A stretch of DNA of 64,000 nt from Bufo bufo. Lineage: Eukaryota; Chordata; Amphibia; Anura; Bufonidae. This document shows, piece after piece, positions 1 to 11,064 of the stretch (position 1 is its first letter; every line of letters begins with the position of its first letter). The stretch covers positions 45,972,323 to 46,036,322 of the forward strand of contig NC_053398.1 of assembly GCF_905171765.1 (NCBI RefSeq), read 5' to 3'. A program made the position numbers and the translations under genes. The notes under the pieces were generated by a model. The model worked only from the letters and a program-made list of their open reading frames with translations, ran no database searches and was not told the DNA's origin.

Positions 1-96
1 ATCGTTACCTTGTTGTGGTGAAGGGGCTTGCGTATCACAATGAAGCAATCATCATCACCTCTATAAAAGTGTGTTGGCAATGTTGCCACACCCCAG

Positions 97-300
97 ATGA
101 TAAGGCCGTTGCTTCATTATGGTCAGACCAAAAGCGATCGGGTGGCCACGCTACTAGACCCCCGGTATAAGCAGAAAGTGGCAGAAATGTTACCAAATTA
201 CCAAAAGTCGGAAAGGATGCAGCAGTTCAAAACCAAACTAAAAAATATGCTTTACACAGCTTATAAGGGGGATGTCAATGGGGGATTCGACAATGGTTAA
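97..300 (+). pseudogene. hAT transposase C-terminal fragment
   Basis: A 67-residue open stretch carries the hAT core signature VATLLDPRYK followed by a basic, amphipathic segment. The same signature occurs in hAT element B (around 47950-47990), where it sits between the RNase H-like core and the C-terminal dimerisation region. Here there is no upstream catalytic region and the frame closes before any dimerisation domain, so this is a broken fragment. It lies directly upstream of the array and 3' terminus of the same element. It is not a functional gene. Confidence 0.65.
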
Positions 301-328
301 TCAATTCGACCGGATAGGGTCCGTAACA

Positions 329-1050
329 GGGATTAAACTGATAGCAATAGTACTAGTTAAGACACCACTCATATAGGGTGTCACAGCACATTGCTCTGTG
401 CACGCGCAGTGCCCCAATTTGGGAGTAAGAGGACCGACCAAGCTGCTTTTTCCATCTCCCGGTTCCTGAAATCAATTCAGTTTAGTGTATGAGAGTTGGT
501 CTGTCACTGTGAAGGCAGTCGAAGGTACCCGGCCTAAATTTTTTTTCATAAAAGGCAATTCCTGATATGGGACGTAACAGGGATTAAACTGATGAGAATA
601 ATACTACAGAAAATACCACTCATATCGGTGGAGGGAGCCAGCGTTTTTTTAACCATCTCCCCGTTCAAAAAATCTATTTAATAAATGGCCCCCAGATTGG
701 GGATGTTAGAGGGATTAAACTGATGAGAATAGTACTACAGAAAATACCACTCATATCGGGTGTGACAGTAAATTGCACGGCGCAGACGCAGTCACCGTGG
801 ATTAAAACAGAGTGGAGGGAGCCAGCGTTTTTTTAACCATCTCCCCGTCCGAAAAATCTGTTTAATAAATGGCCCCCAGATTGGGGAGTCGGGGACGTTA
901 GAGGGATTAAACTGATGAGAATAGTACTACAGAAAATACCACTCATATCGGGTGTGACAGTAAATTGCACGGCGCAGACGCAGTCACCGTGGATAAAAAC
1001 AAAGGGGAGGGAGCCAGCGTTTTTTTAACCATCTCCCCGTTCGAAAAATC
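329..1050 (+). repeat. Tandem array inside the hAT element, unit about 130-190 bp
   Basis: Four units start with the word GGGATTAAACTGAT at about 330, 580, 711 and 903. The last two are about 190 bp and closely alike, running through a shared ACCACTCATATCGGGTGTGA segment and ending in a purine-rich GGAGGGAGCCAGCG stretch. Earlier units are shortened or diverged. The array lies between the transposase fragment and the 3' terminus. Confidence 0.75.
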
Positions 1051-1629
1051 AATTCAATTGACCTTTCGGGGACCCTTGGTGTTGTACGTGGCTGGGTGGA
1101 GGAAGAAACCTTCAATGACATCACCGGGACGTGGCTAGCTTGGTATCCAACCTTGTGCAAATGGGGAGTTTGCGGTTGTGCAAATGAACTGTTTGCGGTG
1201 CATTAAAAGGGGAGTTTGGTCTGTCAATGTCTGTGATGCGGGCGTAACCCTTACACTACCTGATCGATACAACATCATACCTGATCGTATACACACACTG
1301 GATGTTTTAAAGCACGTTATTCCAAACAATTTAGGAATGTTAGTTGATTTATGCCCTTTATGGATTAAAACCCGACTCTGCGTCCACTACGTAATTTTCC
1401 ATGGGAGTTTTGCCATAGATCCCCCTCCGGCATGCCACAGTCCAGGTGTTAGACCCCTTGAAACAACTTTCTCATCACTATTGTGGCCAGAAAGAGTCCC
1501 TGTGGGTTTTAAAATTCGCCTGTCTATTGAAGTCTATGGCGGTTCGCCCGGTTCGCCAGTTCGCGAACATTTGCGGAAGTTCGCGTTCGCTGTTCGCGAA
1601 CTGAAAATTTTATGTTCGCGACATCACTA

Positions 1630-1905
1630 TATACCTGTACACACTGCATCTATTATACCTCGTACCTCACATATTACACTACTGTATATACTGTATACAC
1701 TGCATATATTATACCCCGTACCTCACATATCAGTACACTGCTGTATATACTATATACCTGTACACACTGCATCTATTATACCCTGTACCTCACATATCAG
1801 AACACTAGGGAATATACTATATACCTGTACACACTGCATCTATTATACCGCGTACCTCACATAACTGTACACTGCTGTATATAATATACATCTGCATCTA
1901 TTATA
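1630..1905 (+). repeat. AT-rich minisatellite, unit about 63-67 bp
   Basis: Four units share TATACCTGTACACACTGCAT, then a CTATTATACC word and GTACCTCACAT, at about 1630, 1693, 1753 and 1820. Short open frames across it are by-products of the repeat. The hAT element to the left ends at its first unit. Confidence 0.8.
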
Positions 1906-1989
1906 CCTCTTTTGTGTGCCAGGGCTGTTTTGTAATCCCATTCCGGCCCTGATGGCATAAATTATAAAACGCAGCAGCAAGAATAGTTC

Positions 1990-2078
1990 ATGGAACAAAG
2001 GGAGGGGCTATAAAAGGGGAATGGGGGCCCAATTTAGATTCCTGCTATGGGGCCCAGTGATTTTTATGTACGCCCCTG
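1990..2078 (-). mobile_element. Terminal fragment of an hAT-like element
   Basis: Read on the minus strand, the segment starts with CAGGGGCGTACATAAAAATC. CAGGGGCGTA is a common start of non-autonomous hAT elements in vertebrates. Only this end is recognised; the other end and the target duplication were not found. Confidence 0.4.
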
Positions 2079-2345
2079 GCTGCAGGCACTAGGCCGGCAG
2101 CCTATCAGAGGCCGGCGCAATGACGTCATCGTGCCGCCTGAGCCTTACATTACAGCGTGGGACACAGGAAGAGGCTGCATCGCATCGCTGACACTTAGGT
2201 AAGTATAAGTGTTTTTTTTTTGTTTTTTTTTACAATAGTGTTACTGGCACATTGGGGGGGCTTATTACAAAACTGGCACATGATGATGGGGGGGACTTTA
2301 TACTGGCACATGATGATGGGGGGGAACTTTATAGTGTCTGTGACT
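2079..2345 (-). mobile_element. Fragment related to the hAT-like element in the kinase intron
   Basis: It shares with 19160-19330 the segment GCCGGCAGCCTATCAGAGG, a core around GATGACGTCATCG and a following splice-like GGTAAGTATA, in opposite orientation. It ends in two copies of a word around ACTGGCACATGATGATGG, the complement of the CATGTGCCAGT minisatellite word at 17.9-19.1 kb. It is therefore a truncated relative of that element. Confidence 0.55.
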
Positions 2346-2424
2346 TTCAAAGTCCCACAGTCCTTTGTTCTATTGCTTTAAGTATATTCTTGTTTTGAAA
2401 CAACATTGATTCTTTCTTAAAAAC

Positions 2425-2452
2425 GGGGGGGGGGGGGGGGGGGGGGGGGGGG
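2425..2452. repeat. 28 bp G homopolymer
   Basis: An uninterrupted run of 28 G lies just upstream of the truncated DD37E element. Run length is prone to sequencing error, so the exact number should not be trusted. Confidence 0.9.
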
Positions 2453-2498
2453 CGCAGTTTGCCATCTTCGCCCTGGGCACCAAATGGCCTTGTCCCAG

Positions 2499-3439
2499 CC
2501 CTGTTTCTAAGGTTTTATGGACTGATGAAATGAGAGTGAGTCTTGATGGGCCAGATGGATGGGCCCGTGGCTGGATTGGTAAAGGGCAGAGAGCTCCAGT
2601 CTGACTCAGACGCCAGCAAGGTGGAGGTGGAGTACTGGTTTGGGCTGGTATCATCAAAGATGAGCTTGTGGGGCCTTTTCGGGTTGAGGATGGAGTCAAG
2701 CTCAACTCCCAGTCCTACTGCCAGTTTCTGGAAGACACCTTCTTCAAGCAGTGGTACAGGAAGAAGTCTGCATCCTTCAAGAAAAACATGATTTTCATGC
2801 AGGACAATGCTCCATCACACGCGTCCAAGTACTCCACAGCGTGGCTGGCAAGAAAGGGTATAAAAGAAGAAAATCTAATGACATGGCCTCCTTGTTCACC
2901 TGATCTGAACCCCATTGAGAACCTGTGGTCTCATATCAAATGTGAGATATACAAGGAGGGAAAACAGTACACCTCTCTGAACAGTGTCTGGGAGGCTGTG
3001 GTTGCTGCTGCACGCAATGTTGATGGTGAACAGATCAAAACACTGACAGAATCCATGGATGGCAGGCTTTTGAGTGTCCTTGCAAAGAAAGGTGGCTATA
3101 TTGGTCACTGATTTGTTTTTGTTTTGTTTTTGAATGTCAGAAATGTATATTTGTGAATGTTGAGATGTTATATTGGTTTCACTGGTAAAAATAAATAATT
3201 GAAATGGGTATATATTTGTTTTTTGTTAAGTTGCCTAATAATTATGCACAGTAATAGTCACCTGCACACACAGATATCCCCCTAAAATAGCTAAAACTAA
3301 AAACAAACTAAAAACTACTTCCAAAAATATTCAGCTTTGATATTAATGAGTTTTTTGGGTTCATTGAGAACATGGTTGTTGTTCAATAATAAAATTAATC
3401 CTCAAAAATACAACTTGCCTAATAATTCTGCACTCCCTG
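2499..3439 (+). mobile_element. 5'-truncated DD37E (TRT-type) Tc1/mariner element
   Basis: From TTTCTAAGGTTTTATGGACT onward this copy matches the full element at 60061-62402, including the 3' end with the inner repeat (TTGCCTAATAATTATGCACA, about 3230-3250) and the terminal repeat ending CTGCACTCCCTG before TA. The 5' terminal repeat and N-terminal coding region are missing. It preserves the uninterrupted sequence GATGTTATATTGGTTTC (about 3164-3180), the empty site of the CR1 insertion in the 60 kb copy. Confidence 0.9.
2501..3111 (+). pseudogene. Truncated DD37E Tc1/mariner transposase
   Basis: It encodes the catalytic half of a Tc1/mariner transposase: first aspartate in WTDE, glycine-rich strand GGGGVLVWAG, second aspartate in MQDNAPSHAS, then SPDLNPIENLW with the glutamate 37 residues after the second aspartate. 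The DNA-binding N terminus is absent. One arginine codon (CGA in the 60 kb copy) is TGA here, within RAPV-stop-LRR near 2602, a typical CpG decay change. It keeps seven residues (GGGVLVW) that are deleted from the otherwise complete 60 kb copy. It cannot make an active enzyme. Confidence 0.88.
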
Positions 3440-3525
3440 TATGCAAATTTATGATAAACAGAAATTGCATCAGTGTTTCTGCTTCGGCTGTGCTTCTCCA
3501 TTTTGGTCGTATACGCCCCCCGTTA

Positions 3526-4023
3526 GGCTACTTTCACACTAGCGTTCGGGTGTCCGCTCGTGCGCACCGTTTGAAGGGGCTCACGAGCAGCCCCGAACGC
3601 ATCCGTCTGGCAGCAATGCATTCTCAATGGAGGCGGATCCACTGAGAATGCATCCGCCTGCCAGCGTTCAGCCTTCGCTCCGCTCAGTTTGCGGACACCT
3701 GAACGCTGCCTGCAGCGTTCGGGTGTCCGCCTGGCCGTGCGGAGGCGAGCGGATCCGTCCACACTTACAATGTAAGTCAATGGGGACGGATCCGCTTGAA
3801 GATGACACTATATGGCTCAATCTTCAAGCGGATCCGTTCCCCATTGACTTTCAATGTAAAGTCTGAACGGATCCGCTCAGACAACTTTCACACTTCCAAA
3901 ATTTTCTAAGTTTTAATGTAGACGCATCCGTTCTGAACGGATGCGAACGTCTGCATTATCGGAGCGGATCCGTCTGATGAAACATCAGACGGATCCGCTC
4001 CGAACGCAAGTGTGAAAGTAGCC
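3526..4023. mobile_element. Harbinger-like MITE (498 bp)
   Basis: The ends are inverted: GGCTACTTTCACACTAGCGT at the left and the complement of CGCAAGTGTGAAAGTAGCC at the right, flanked by TTA on both sides (3523-3525 and 4024-4026). The interior is a fold-back sequence full of GGATCCG words. Relatives lie at 29097-29556 and 40508-41248. TTA duplications and GG-starting ends fit PIF/Harbinger; that class assignment is inference. Confidence 0.8.
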
Positions 4024-4404
4024 TTAAAGGTACTTTTACGCTTGACAATTACCACCATGTTTTGCTGCTTTTCATAGAAGTGTAATAATAAAGTGGTCAG
4101 TGTTAACAGAGGAGAATATCAATGCTAAAACTGTTGTTTATCACTGAACATCAGTGGGGATGTGGTTACATTAATAATTGTGCCAGCACTAGGGTTGAGC
4201 GAACCCGAACTGTAAAGTTCGGGTTTGTACCAAACTTTAGGATTTTTGGACCCCGGATCCGAACCCGAAAATTTCAGTAAAAGTTTGGGTTCGGGTTTGG
4301 TGTTCGGCGCTTTCTTGGCGCTTTTTGAAAGGCTGCACAGCAGCCAATCAAACAAGCGTCATAGCATGGCTGTGATTGGCCAGAGCAGCATGTGACCCAG
4401 GCTC

Positions 4405-4412
4405 TATATAAG
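4405..4412 (+). promoter_or_regulatory. Likely TATA box of hAT element A
   Basis: TATATAAG stands in a block conserved between elements A and B (GTGACCCAG, CTCTAT, AAG, GAGTCAC). The block has a CCAAT-like word upstream and a shared GTGTAGGGAGAGGATGC downstream, which is how a transposon core promoter and leader would look. Confidence 0.45.
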
Positions 4413-5159
4413 CTTGAGTCACATAGCGGTACACATCACTCTGCTGTTACAAGTGTAGGGAGAGGATGCTGCTGGACTTGTGATTTCAGGGAGAGAATAG
4501 GAGAGAATCTAAGTCAGCGATCTACCTAGAAATAGTTGTGTGGGTACAGGACACAATCGTTTTACACTGCCTTGAGGCCATTGACCAAAAAAATAAATAA
4601 CTTTTAGAATTCTGTTAGTTAGGTGGGTGGCGGCGGCGGCCATTTTATGCATGCTCAGTTCACCAGCACTGCATCTGAGCTTTTGGGACATTGCAAATCA
4701 CAATTTTTGGGGGGCAAACTACAACATCTGGATTAGTCAGTGTGCAATTTAAGGTAGAAATACACCCATAATTTTCTGGGGTTTGAAAAACACACTTTTT
4801 TTTCTTTCAAAAAACAGTATTTTAAGTTTATTATATACAGCTTTCATATTCTGTTAGCAAAAAAAGACTTTTTTGGCAATCTACAACATCTGTATTAGTC
4901 AGTGTGCAATTTAAGCTAGAAATTCACCCATCATTTTCTGGGGTTTGAAAAACACACTTTTTTTGACAAAAAACACAATTTTCAGGCCTTGCAGCATCAG
5001 CACGTGTGAAATTACAGGCTTATATACTGCTGTCAAATTCAGTTGTTAAACAAACACTCGTTTAGTCACAAAAAATTTAGTTGGCAGCCTTTGATGCAGA
5101 TGTCATTGTGAGATTCACCCTTAATACATTTGGGTTACATTCAGAGATTTTAAATACTG

Positions 5160-5925
5160 CCATTTGGTGCACCAATATTGAATTCAGGCCTACACTGGTT
5201 CAGGGCGTGTGTGATCCCCACTATACATACAGGGGTTTGAATCAGGCATTTGAAATACAGCCATTTGAAATACAGCCATTTTGTGCAAAGATATATTTAC
5301 TTCAGGCCTACACTGATTCAGGGCGTGTGAGATTTCCCCTATACATACAGGGGTTTGGTTCAGCCATTTGAAATTCAGCCATTTGAAATACAGCCATTTG
5401 AAATACAGCCATTTTGTGCAAAGATATATTTTCTTCAGGCCAATAGTGGTTCAGACCGTGTGAGATACCCCCTCTACAGACAGGGGTTTGAATCAGGCAT
5501 TTAAAATATAGCCATTTAAAATACAGCCATTTTGGGCAAAGAAATATTTACTTCTGGCCTACGGTGGTTCAGGCCCGGTGAGATACCGCCTCTACATACA
5601 GGGGTTTGAATCAGGCATTTGAAATACAGCCATTTGAAATACAGCCATTTTGTGCAAATATATATTTACTTCAGGCCTACACTGATTCAGAACGTGTGAG
5701 ATCCCCCCTATACATACAGGGGTTTGATTCAGCCATTTGAAATACAGCCAATTGAAATACAGCCATTTTTTGCAAAGATATATTTACTTCAGGCCTACAG
5801 TGGTTCAGACTGTGTGAGATTGCCCCTCTACATACAGGGGTTTGAATCAGGCATTTGAAATACAGCCATTTTGGGCAAAGAAATTTTTACTTCTGGCCTA
5901 CAGTGGTTCAGGCCCGGTGAGATAC
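5160..5925 (+). repeat. Tandem array of hAT element A, left part
   Basis: Units of about 95-130 bp contain TTCAGGCCTACACTGGTTCA, TACATACAGGGGTTTGAATC and a variable number of 15-16 bp sub-repeats CATTTGAAATACAGC, then CATTTTGTGCAAAGATATAT. Unit length varies with the sub-repeat number. It continues at 9056 after the LTR-like insertion. Confidence 0.88.
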
Positions 5926-8900
5926 TGTCACAGCCACTATCTCTGGCTGTGACCTTCCGTTCTTGCTCGTTCAGCGCTCCTCGCTGAAGTTCTGTTCCTG
6001 TGTGTCATTTGTGGTTCTGTATGGGTTAACTCCCCTGTGTTCCTATTTGGAGTTAATCCTCTGTCTGCTCCATGGGTGTGGCCTCTCTGCTGCACCCATG
6101 GAACCTGTATATAAGACCTCATGCACACGACCGTTGTGTGCAACCGTTTCCGTTGTGCCGTTTTCCGTTTTTTTTCGCGGACCCATTGACTTTCAATGGG
6201 TCCGTTGAAAAATCGGAAAATGCACCGTTTTGCAGCCGAGACCGTGATCCGTGTATCCTGTCCGTCAAAAAAATACGACCTGTCCTATTTTTTTGACGGA
6301 CAACGGTTCACGGACCCATTCAAGTCAATGGGTCCGTGAAAGAACACGGATGCACACAAGATTGGCATCCGTGTCCGTGATCTGTGGCCGTAGGTTACTT
6401 TCATACAGAATGATCCAAAGATCCGTCTGCATAAAAGCTTTTTCAGATCTAAGTTTTCACTTCGTGAAAACTCAGATCCGACAGTATATTCTAACACAGA
6501 AGCGTTCCCATGGTGATGGGGACGCTTCTAGTTAGAATACACTACAAACTGTGTACAAGACTGCCCCCTGCTGCCTGGCAGCACCCGATCTCTTACAGGG
6601 GGCCGTGATCAGCACAATTAACACCTTCAGGTGCGGCACCTGAAGGGGTTAATTGTACTATCATATCCCCCTGTAAGAGATCAGGGCTGCCAGGCAGCAG
6701 GGGGCAGACCCCCCCCCCCTCCCCAGTTTGAATATCATTGGTGGCCAGTGCGGCCCCCCCCCTCTATTGTAATAATAGGTTGGTGGCCAGTGCGGCCCCC
6801 CCGTCCCTCTATTGTAATAATTTGTTGGTAGCACAGTGTGCGCCCCCCCCCTCCCTCCCTCTATTGTAATAATTTGTTGGTGCCACAGTGTGCGCCCCCA
6901 TCGGCCCCCCCTCCCTCTATAGCATTAACAACATTGGTGGCCAGTGTGCGGCCTCCCATCTCCCCCCCCCCCCATCATTGGTGGCAGCGGAGTTCCGATC
7001 GGAGTCCCAGTTTAATTGCTGGGGCTCCGATCGGTAACCATGGCAACCAGGACGCTACTACAGTCCTGGTTGCCATGGTTACTTAGCAATAGTACAATAG
7101 TAGAAGATTCATACTTACCTGCTGCTGGCTGCTGCGATGTTCGTGTCCGGCCGGGAGCTCCACCTACTGGTAAGTGACAGGTCTGTGCGGCGCATTGCTT
7201 AATGATCTGTCACTTACCAGTAGGAGGAGCTCCCGGCCGGACACAGACATCGCAGCTCCCAGGTAAGTATGAATCTTTTACTATTGTACTATTGCTAGTA
7301 ACCCGCTGCCACCAATGATCGGGGGGGGGGGGAGATGGGAGGCCGCACACTGGCCACCAATGTTTTTAATGCTATAGAGGGAGGGGGGGCCGATGGGGGG
7401 GCGCACACTGTGCCACCAACGATTTATTACAATAGAGGGAGGAAGGGGGGGGGCGCACACTGTGCCACCAACGATTTATTACAATAGAGGGAGGAGGGGG
7501 GGGGGGGGGCGCACACTGTGCCACCAACGAATTATTACAATAGAGGGAGGAAGGGGGGGGGGGCGGGGGGGCGCACACTGTGCCACCAACGAATTATACA
7601 ATAGAGGGAGGAAGGGGGGGGGCCGCACTGGCCACCAATGATATTTAAACTGGGGAGGGGGAGGGGGTCTTCCCCCTGCTGCCTGGCAGCCCTGATCTCT
7701 TACAGGGGGATATGATAGTACAATTAACCCCTTCAGGTGCGGCACCTGAGGGGTTAATTGTGCTGATCACGGCCCCCTGTAAGAGATCGGATGCTGCTAG
7801 GCAGCAGGGGGCAGTCATGTACACAGTTTGTAGTGTATTCTAACTAGAAGCGTCCCCATCACCATGGGAACGCCTCTGTGTTAGAATATACTGTCGGAAA
7901 TGAGGTTTCACGATCTAACTCATATCCGACAGTATATTCTAACATAGAGGCGTTCCCATGGTGATGGGGACACTTCAAGTTAAAATATACCATCGGATTG
8001 GAGAAAACTCCGATCCGATGGTATAAGGGACTCCAGACTTTACATTGAAAGTCAATGGGGACGGATCCGTTTGAAATGGCACCATATTGTGTCAACGTCA
8101 AACGGATCCGTCCCCATTGACTTGCATTGTAATTCAGGACGGATCTGTTTGGCTCCGCACGGCCAGGCGGACACCAAAACAACTTTTTTTTCATGTCCGT
8201 GGATCCTCCAAAAATCAAGGAAGACCCACGGACGAAAAAACGGTCACGGATCACGGGAAAACGGAACCCCGTTTTGCGGACCGCAAAAAAATACGGTCGT
8301 GTGCATGAGGCCTAAGGCTGAGGTTTCCTCAGTTCTGTGTCAGCTCTCCTGGTGTGTGTTGTCTTGTCCTGCTCCTGGTTTGTACTCTCTCTCCCATGCT
8401 GCTGACCCATGGGATCCGTGTCTGTCTGTCTGTGCTCTGTGGGTTTCCCTACTTGTTCATTTACGTCCTCTTTCCCGTCCGCTTTCCTGTCTTCCTGTTC
8501 TGCCAGTTATGTTTTAGTTACTTTGTGTTTATTCATATGTCTGTGTTCAGCAAGCCTTTGCAGCAGAGTGGCATGACAAGACCATGCAGTTTACTACTGG
8601 TGGAGCAAGTCCTTCTCTGCTCATTGCCACTCCTGCTCCCTTGCGTGAACTCCTGCTTGTATTATTAGTTGCCCTGTTTTGTTTTTTCCTGTCTGTTATG
8701 TTTGCCTATGTGCCGTCTGTACCTTCTGGTACCTGTTGTCCATTCGTTCCTGCTGTCACTGTCTAGTTCACGCTCCAGAGTGGACCCTGGCAACTTCCTG
8801 CGGCAAAGTCTAACCCTACCTTCTGGGGCCCTAGTGAAAACCAGGAGTTGCTTAGTTACGCCCCTCTGGAGTTTTACTAGACAGTGGCGCAGTGGGGGTT

Positions 8901-9055
8901 TTCTCCCACTGTGCGGACGGTACATAGAGCTCATGTTTTCTCTGTGCTGCCTTTCATGTTTTTGTTTGTGCAATAAACTCTTATGTGTCTGTTCCTGATT
9001 TCCGTTTATTGCTTGACGACGCGGTGGTCACTCCTGGGACCTCCAACTCGTGACA
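5926..9055 (+). mobile_element. Solo-LTR-like insertion, interrupted by a palindrome
   Basis: The insertion starts TGTCACAGCC and ends ACTCGTGACA, and splits the tandem array with a 5 bp duplication GATAC (5921-5925 and 9056-9060). Without the nested palindrome it would be about 930 bp. It has LTR-like parts: a TATA-like TGTATATAAG (about 6107-6115), AATAAA at 8972-8977 about 80 bp before its end, and TG...CA termini. No gag or pol coding sequence is seen, so it is best read as a solo LTR of unknown family. Confidence 0.7.
6115..8312. mobile_element. 2.2 kb palindromic Harbinger-like element
   Basis: The ends are GACCTCATGCACACGACCGT and the complement of ACGGTCGTGTGCATGAGGCC, flanked by TAA (6112-6114 and 8313-8315). 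Long arms pair around a centre near 7.2 kb: GACAGTATATTCTAACACAG near 6480 is matched in inverted form near 7895, and the same holds for the ACAGGGGG/CAGCAGGGGG blocks. Inner parts are runs of C or G with CTCTATTGTAATAAT words. No transposase is present, so it is non-autonomous. It interrupts the LTR right at its TATA-like box. Confidence 0.8.
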
Positions 9056-11000
9056 GATACCGCCTCTACATACAGGGGTTTGAATCAGGCATTTGAAATA
9101 CAGCCATTTTGTGCAAATATATATTTACTTCAGGCCTACACTGATTCAGAACGTGTGAGATCCCCCCTATACATACAGGGGTTTGATTCAGCCATTTGAA
9201 ATACAGCCAATTGAAATACAGCCATTTGAAATACAGCCATTTTTTGCAAAGATATATTTACTTCAGGCCTACAGTGGTTCAGACCGTGTGAGATTCCCCC
9301 TCTACATACAGGGGTTTGAATCAGGCATTTGAAATACAGCCATTTAAAATACAGCCATTTTGGGCAAAGAAATATTTACTTCAGGCCTACAGTGGTTCAG
9401 ACCGTGTGAGATACTTCCTCTACATACAGGGGTTTGATTCAGGGATTTGAAATACAGCCATTTTGTGCTAAGATATATTTACTTCAGGCCTACAGTGGTT
9501 CAGACTGTGTGAGATACCCCCTCTACATACAGGGGTTTGAATCAAGCATTTGAAATACAGCCATTTTAAATACAGCCATTTTGAGCAAAGAAATATTTAC
9601 TTCAGGTCTACAGTGGTTCAGACCAAGTTAGATACTCCCTCTACATACAGGGGTTTAATTCAGAGATTTGAAATACAGCCATTTGAAATACAGCCATTTT
9701 GTGCAAAAAAATATTTACTTCAGGTCTACAGTGGTTCAGACCGTGTTAGATAACACCCTACATACAGGGGTTTGAATCGGGCATTAGAAATACAGCCATT
9801 TTGTGCAAAGATATATTTACTTCAGGCCTACAGTGGTTCAGACTGTGTGAGATACTCCCTCTACATACAGGGGTTTGAATCAGGCATTTGAAATACAGGT
9901 ATTTGAAATACAGCCATTTTGTGCAGAGATATATTTACTTCAGGCCTACACTGATTCAGGGCATGTGTGTGATCCCCCTATACATATAGGGGTTTGAATC
10001 AGGCATTTGAAATACAGCCATTTTGTGCAAAGATATATTTACTTCAGGATTACACTGGTTCAGACCGTGTGAGATACCCCCCTACATACAGGGGTTTGAA
10101 TCAGGCATTTGAAATACAGCCATTTGAAATACAGCCATTTGAAATACAGCCGTTTTGTGCAAAGATATATTTACTTTAGGCCTACAATGATTCAGGGCGT
10201 GTGTGATCCCCCCTATACATACAGGGGTTTGAATCAGGCATTTGAAATACAGCCATTTTGTGCAAAGATATATTTACTTCAGGCCTACACTGGTTCAGAC
10301 CGTGTGAGATACCCCACTATATACAGGGGTTTGAATCAGGCATTTGAAATATAGCTATTTGAAATACAGCCATTTTGTGCAAAGATATATTTACTTCAGG
10401 CCTACACTGATTCAGGGCATGTGAGCTCCCCTCTATACATACAGGGGTTTGGTTCAGCCATTTGAAATACAGCCATTTTGTGCAAACATATATTTACTTC
10501 AGGCCTACAGTGGTGCAGGCCCTGTGAGTTACCCACTCTACATACAGGGGTTTGAATCAGGCATTTGAAAAATACAGCCTTTTGAAATACAGCCATATTG
10601 TGCAAAGATATATTTACTTCAGGCCTACACTGGTTCAGACCGTGTGAGATACCCCCTACATACAGGGGTTTGAATCAGGCATTTGAAATACAGCCATTTA
10701 AAATACAGCTATTGTGGGCAAAAAAATATTTACTTCAGGCCTACAGTGGTTCAGGCCCTGTGAGATACCGCCTCTACATACAGGGGTTTGAATCAGGCAT
10801 TTTAAATACAGCCAAATGAAATACAGCCATTTTGTGCAAAGATATATTTACTTCAGGCCTACACTGGTTCAGGCCGTGTGAGATACACCCTCTAAATACA
10901 GGGGTTTGATTCAGGCATTTAAAATACAGCCATTTTGTGCAAAAATATCTTTTATTGAGGATTAGTCTGGTTCAGGCCGTGTGAGATACACCCTTTACAT
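9056..11000 (+). repeat. Tandem array of hAT element A, right part
   Basis: More than a dozen further units of the array at 5160-5925, with the same CATTTGAAATACAGC sub-repeat and CTACATACAGGGGTTTGAAT words. It decays toward 10950-11000, where the array merges into the leader of the transposase frame. Confidence 0.88.
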
Positions 11001-11064
11001 ACTGTCGTTCTATTCTACTATTAATTAAACACCCATTTAGGGCAAGATCCTAAATTCGAAAAAT

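Larger units (their letters stand above)
1..1629 (+). mobile_element. 3' part of an hAT DNA transposon, cut by the left edge
   Basis: Three pieces in order fit one hAT element: a transposase C-terminal fragment (about 140-300), a tandem array (about 329-1050), and a 3' terminus rich in alternating TTCG/GCGAA words (1540-1629) ending in TTCGCGACATCACTA. The terminus stops exactly where a 63-67 bp host minisatellite starts, as expected for insertion into that array. The 5' end is outside the window, so the target-site duplication cannot be checked. Membership of hAT comes from the transposase fragment; the terminus assignment rests on remembered frog hAT ends. Confidence 0.6.

Noticed and set aside
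1178..1864. 228-residue plus-strand frame
   Set aside because: It runs from the 3' terminus of an hAT element into a minisatellite; no protein motif is present.
7372..7745. Proline- and glycine-rich frames on both strands
   Set aside because: They arise from C-runs and G-runs in the arms of the palindromic element at 6115-8312.
8071..8998. Overlapping plus-strand frames in the LTR-like unit
   Set aside because: They cross the palindrome/LTR junction and read through the AATAAA; no gag or pol motif is present.
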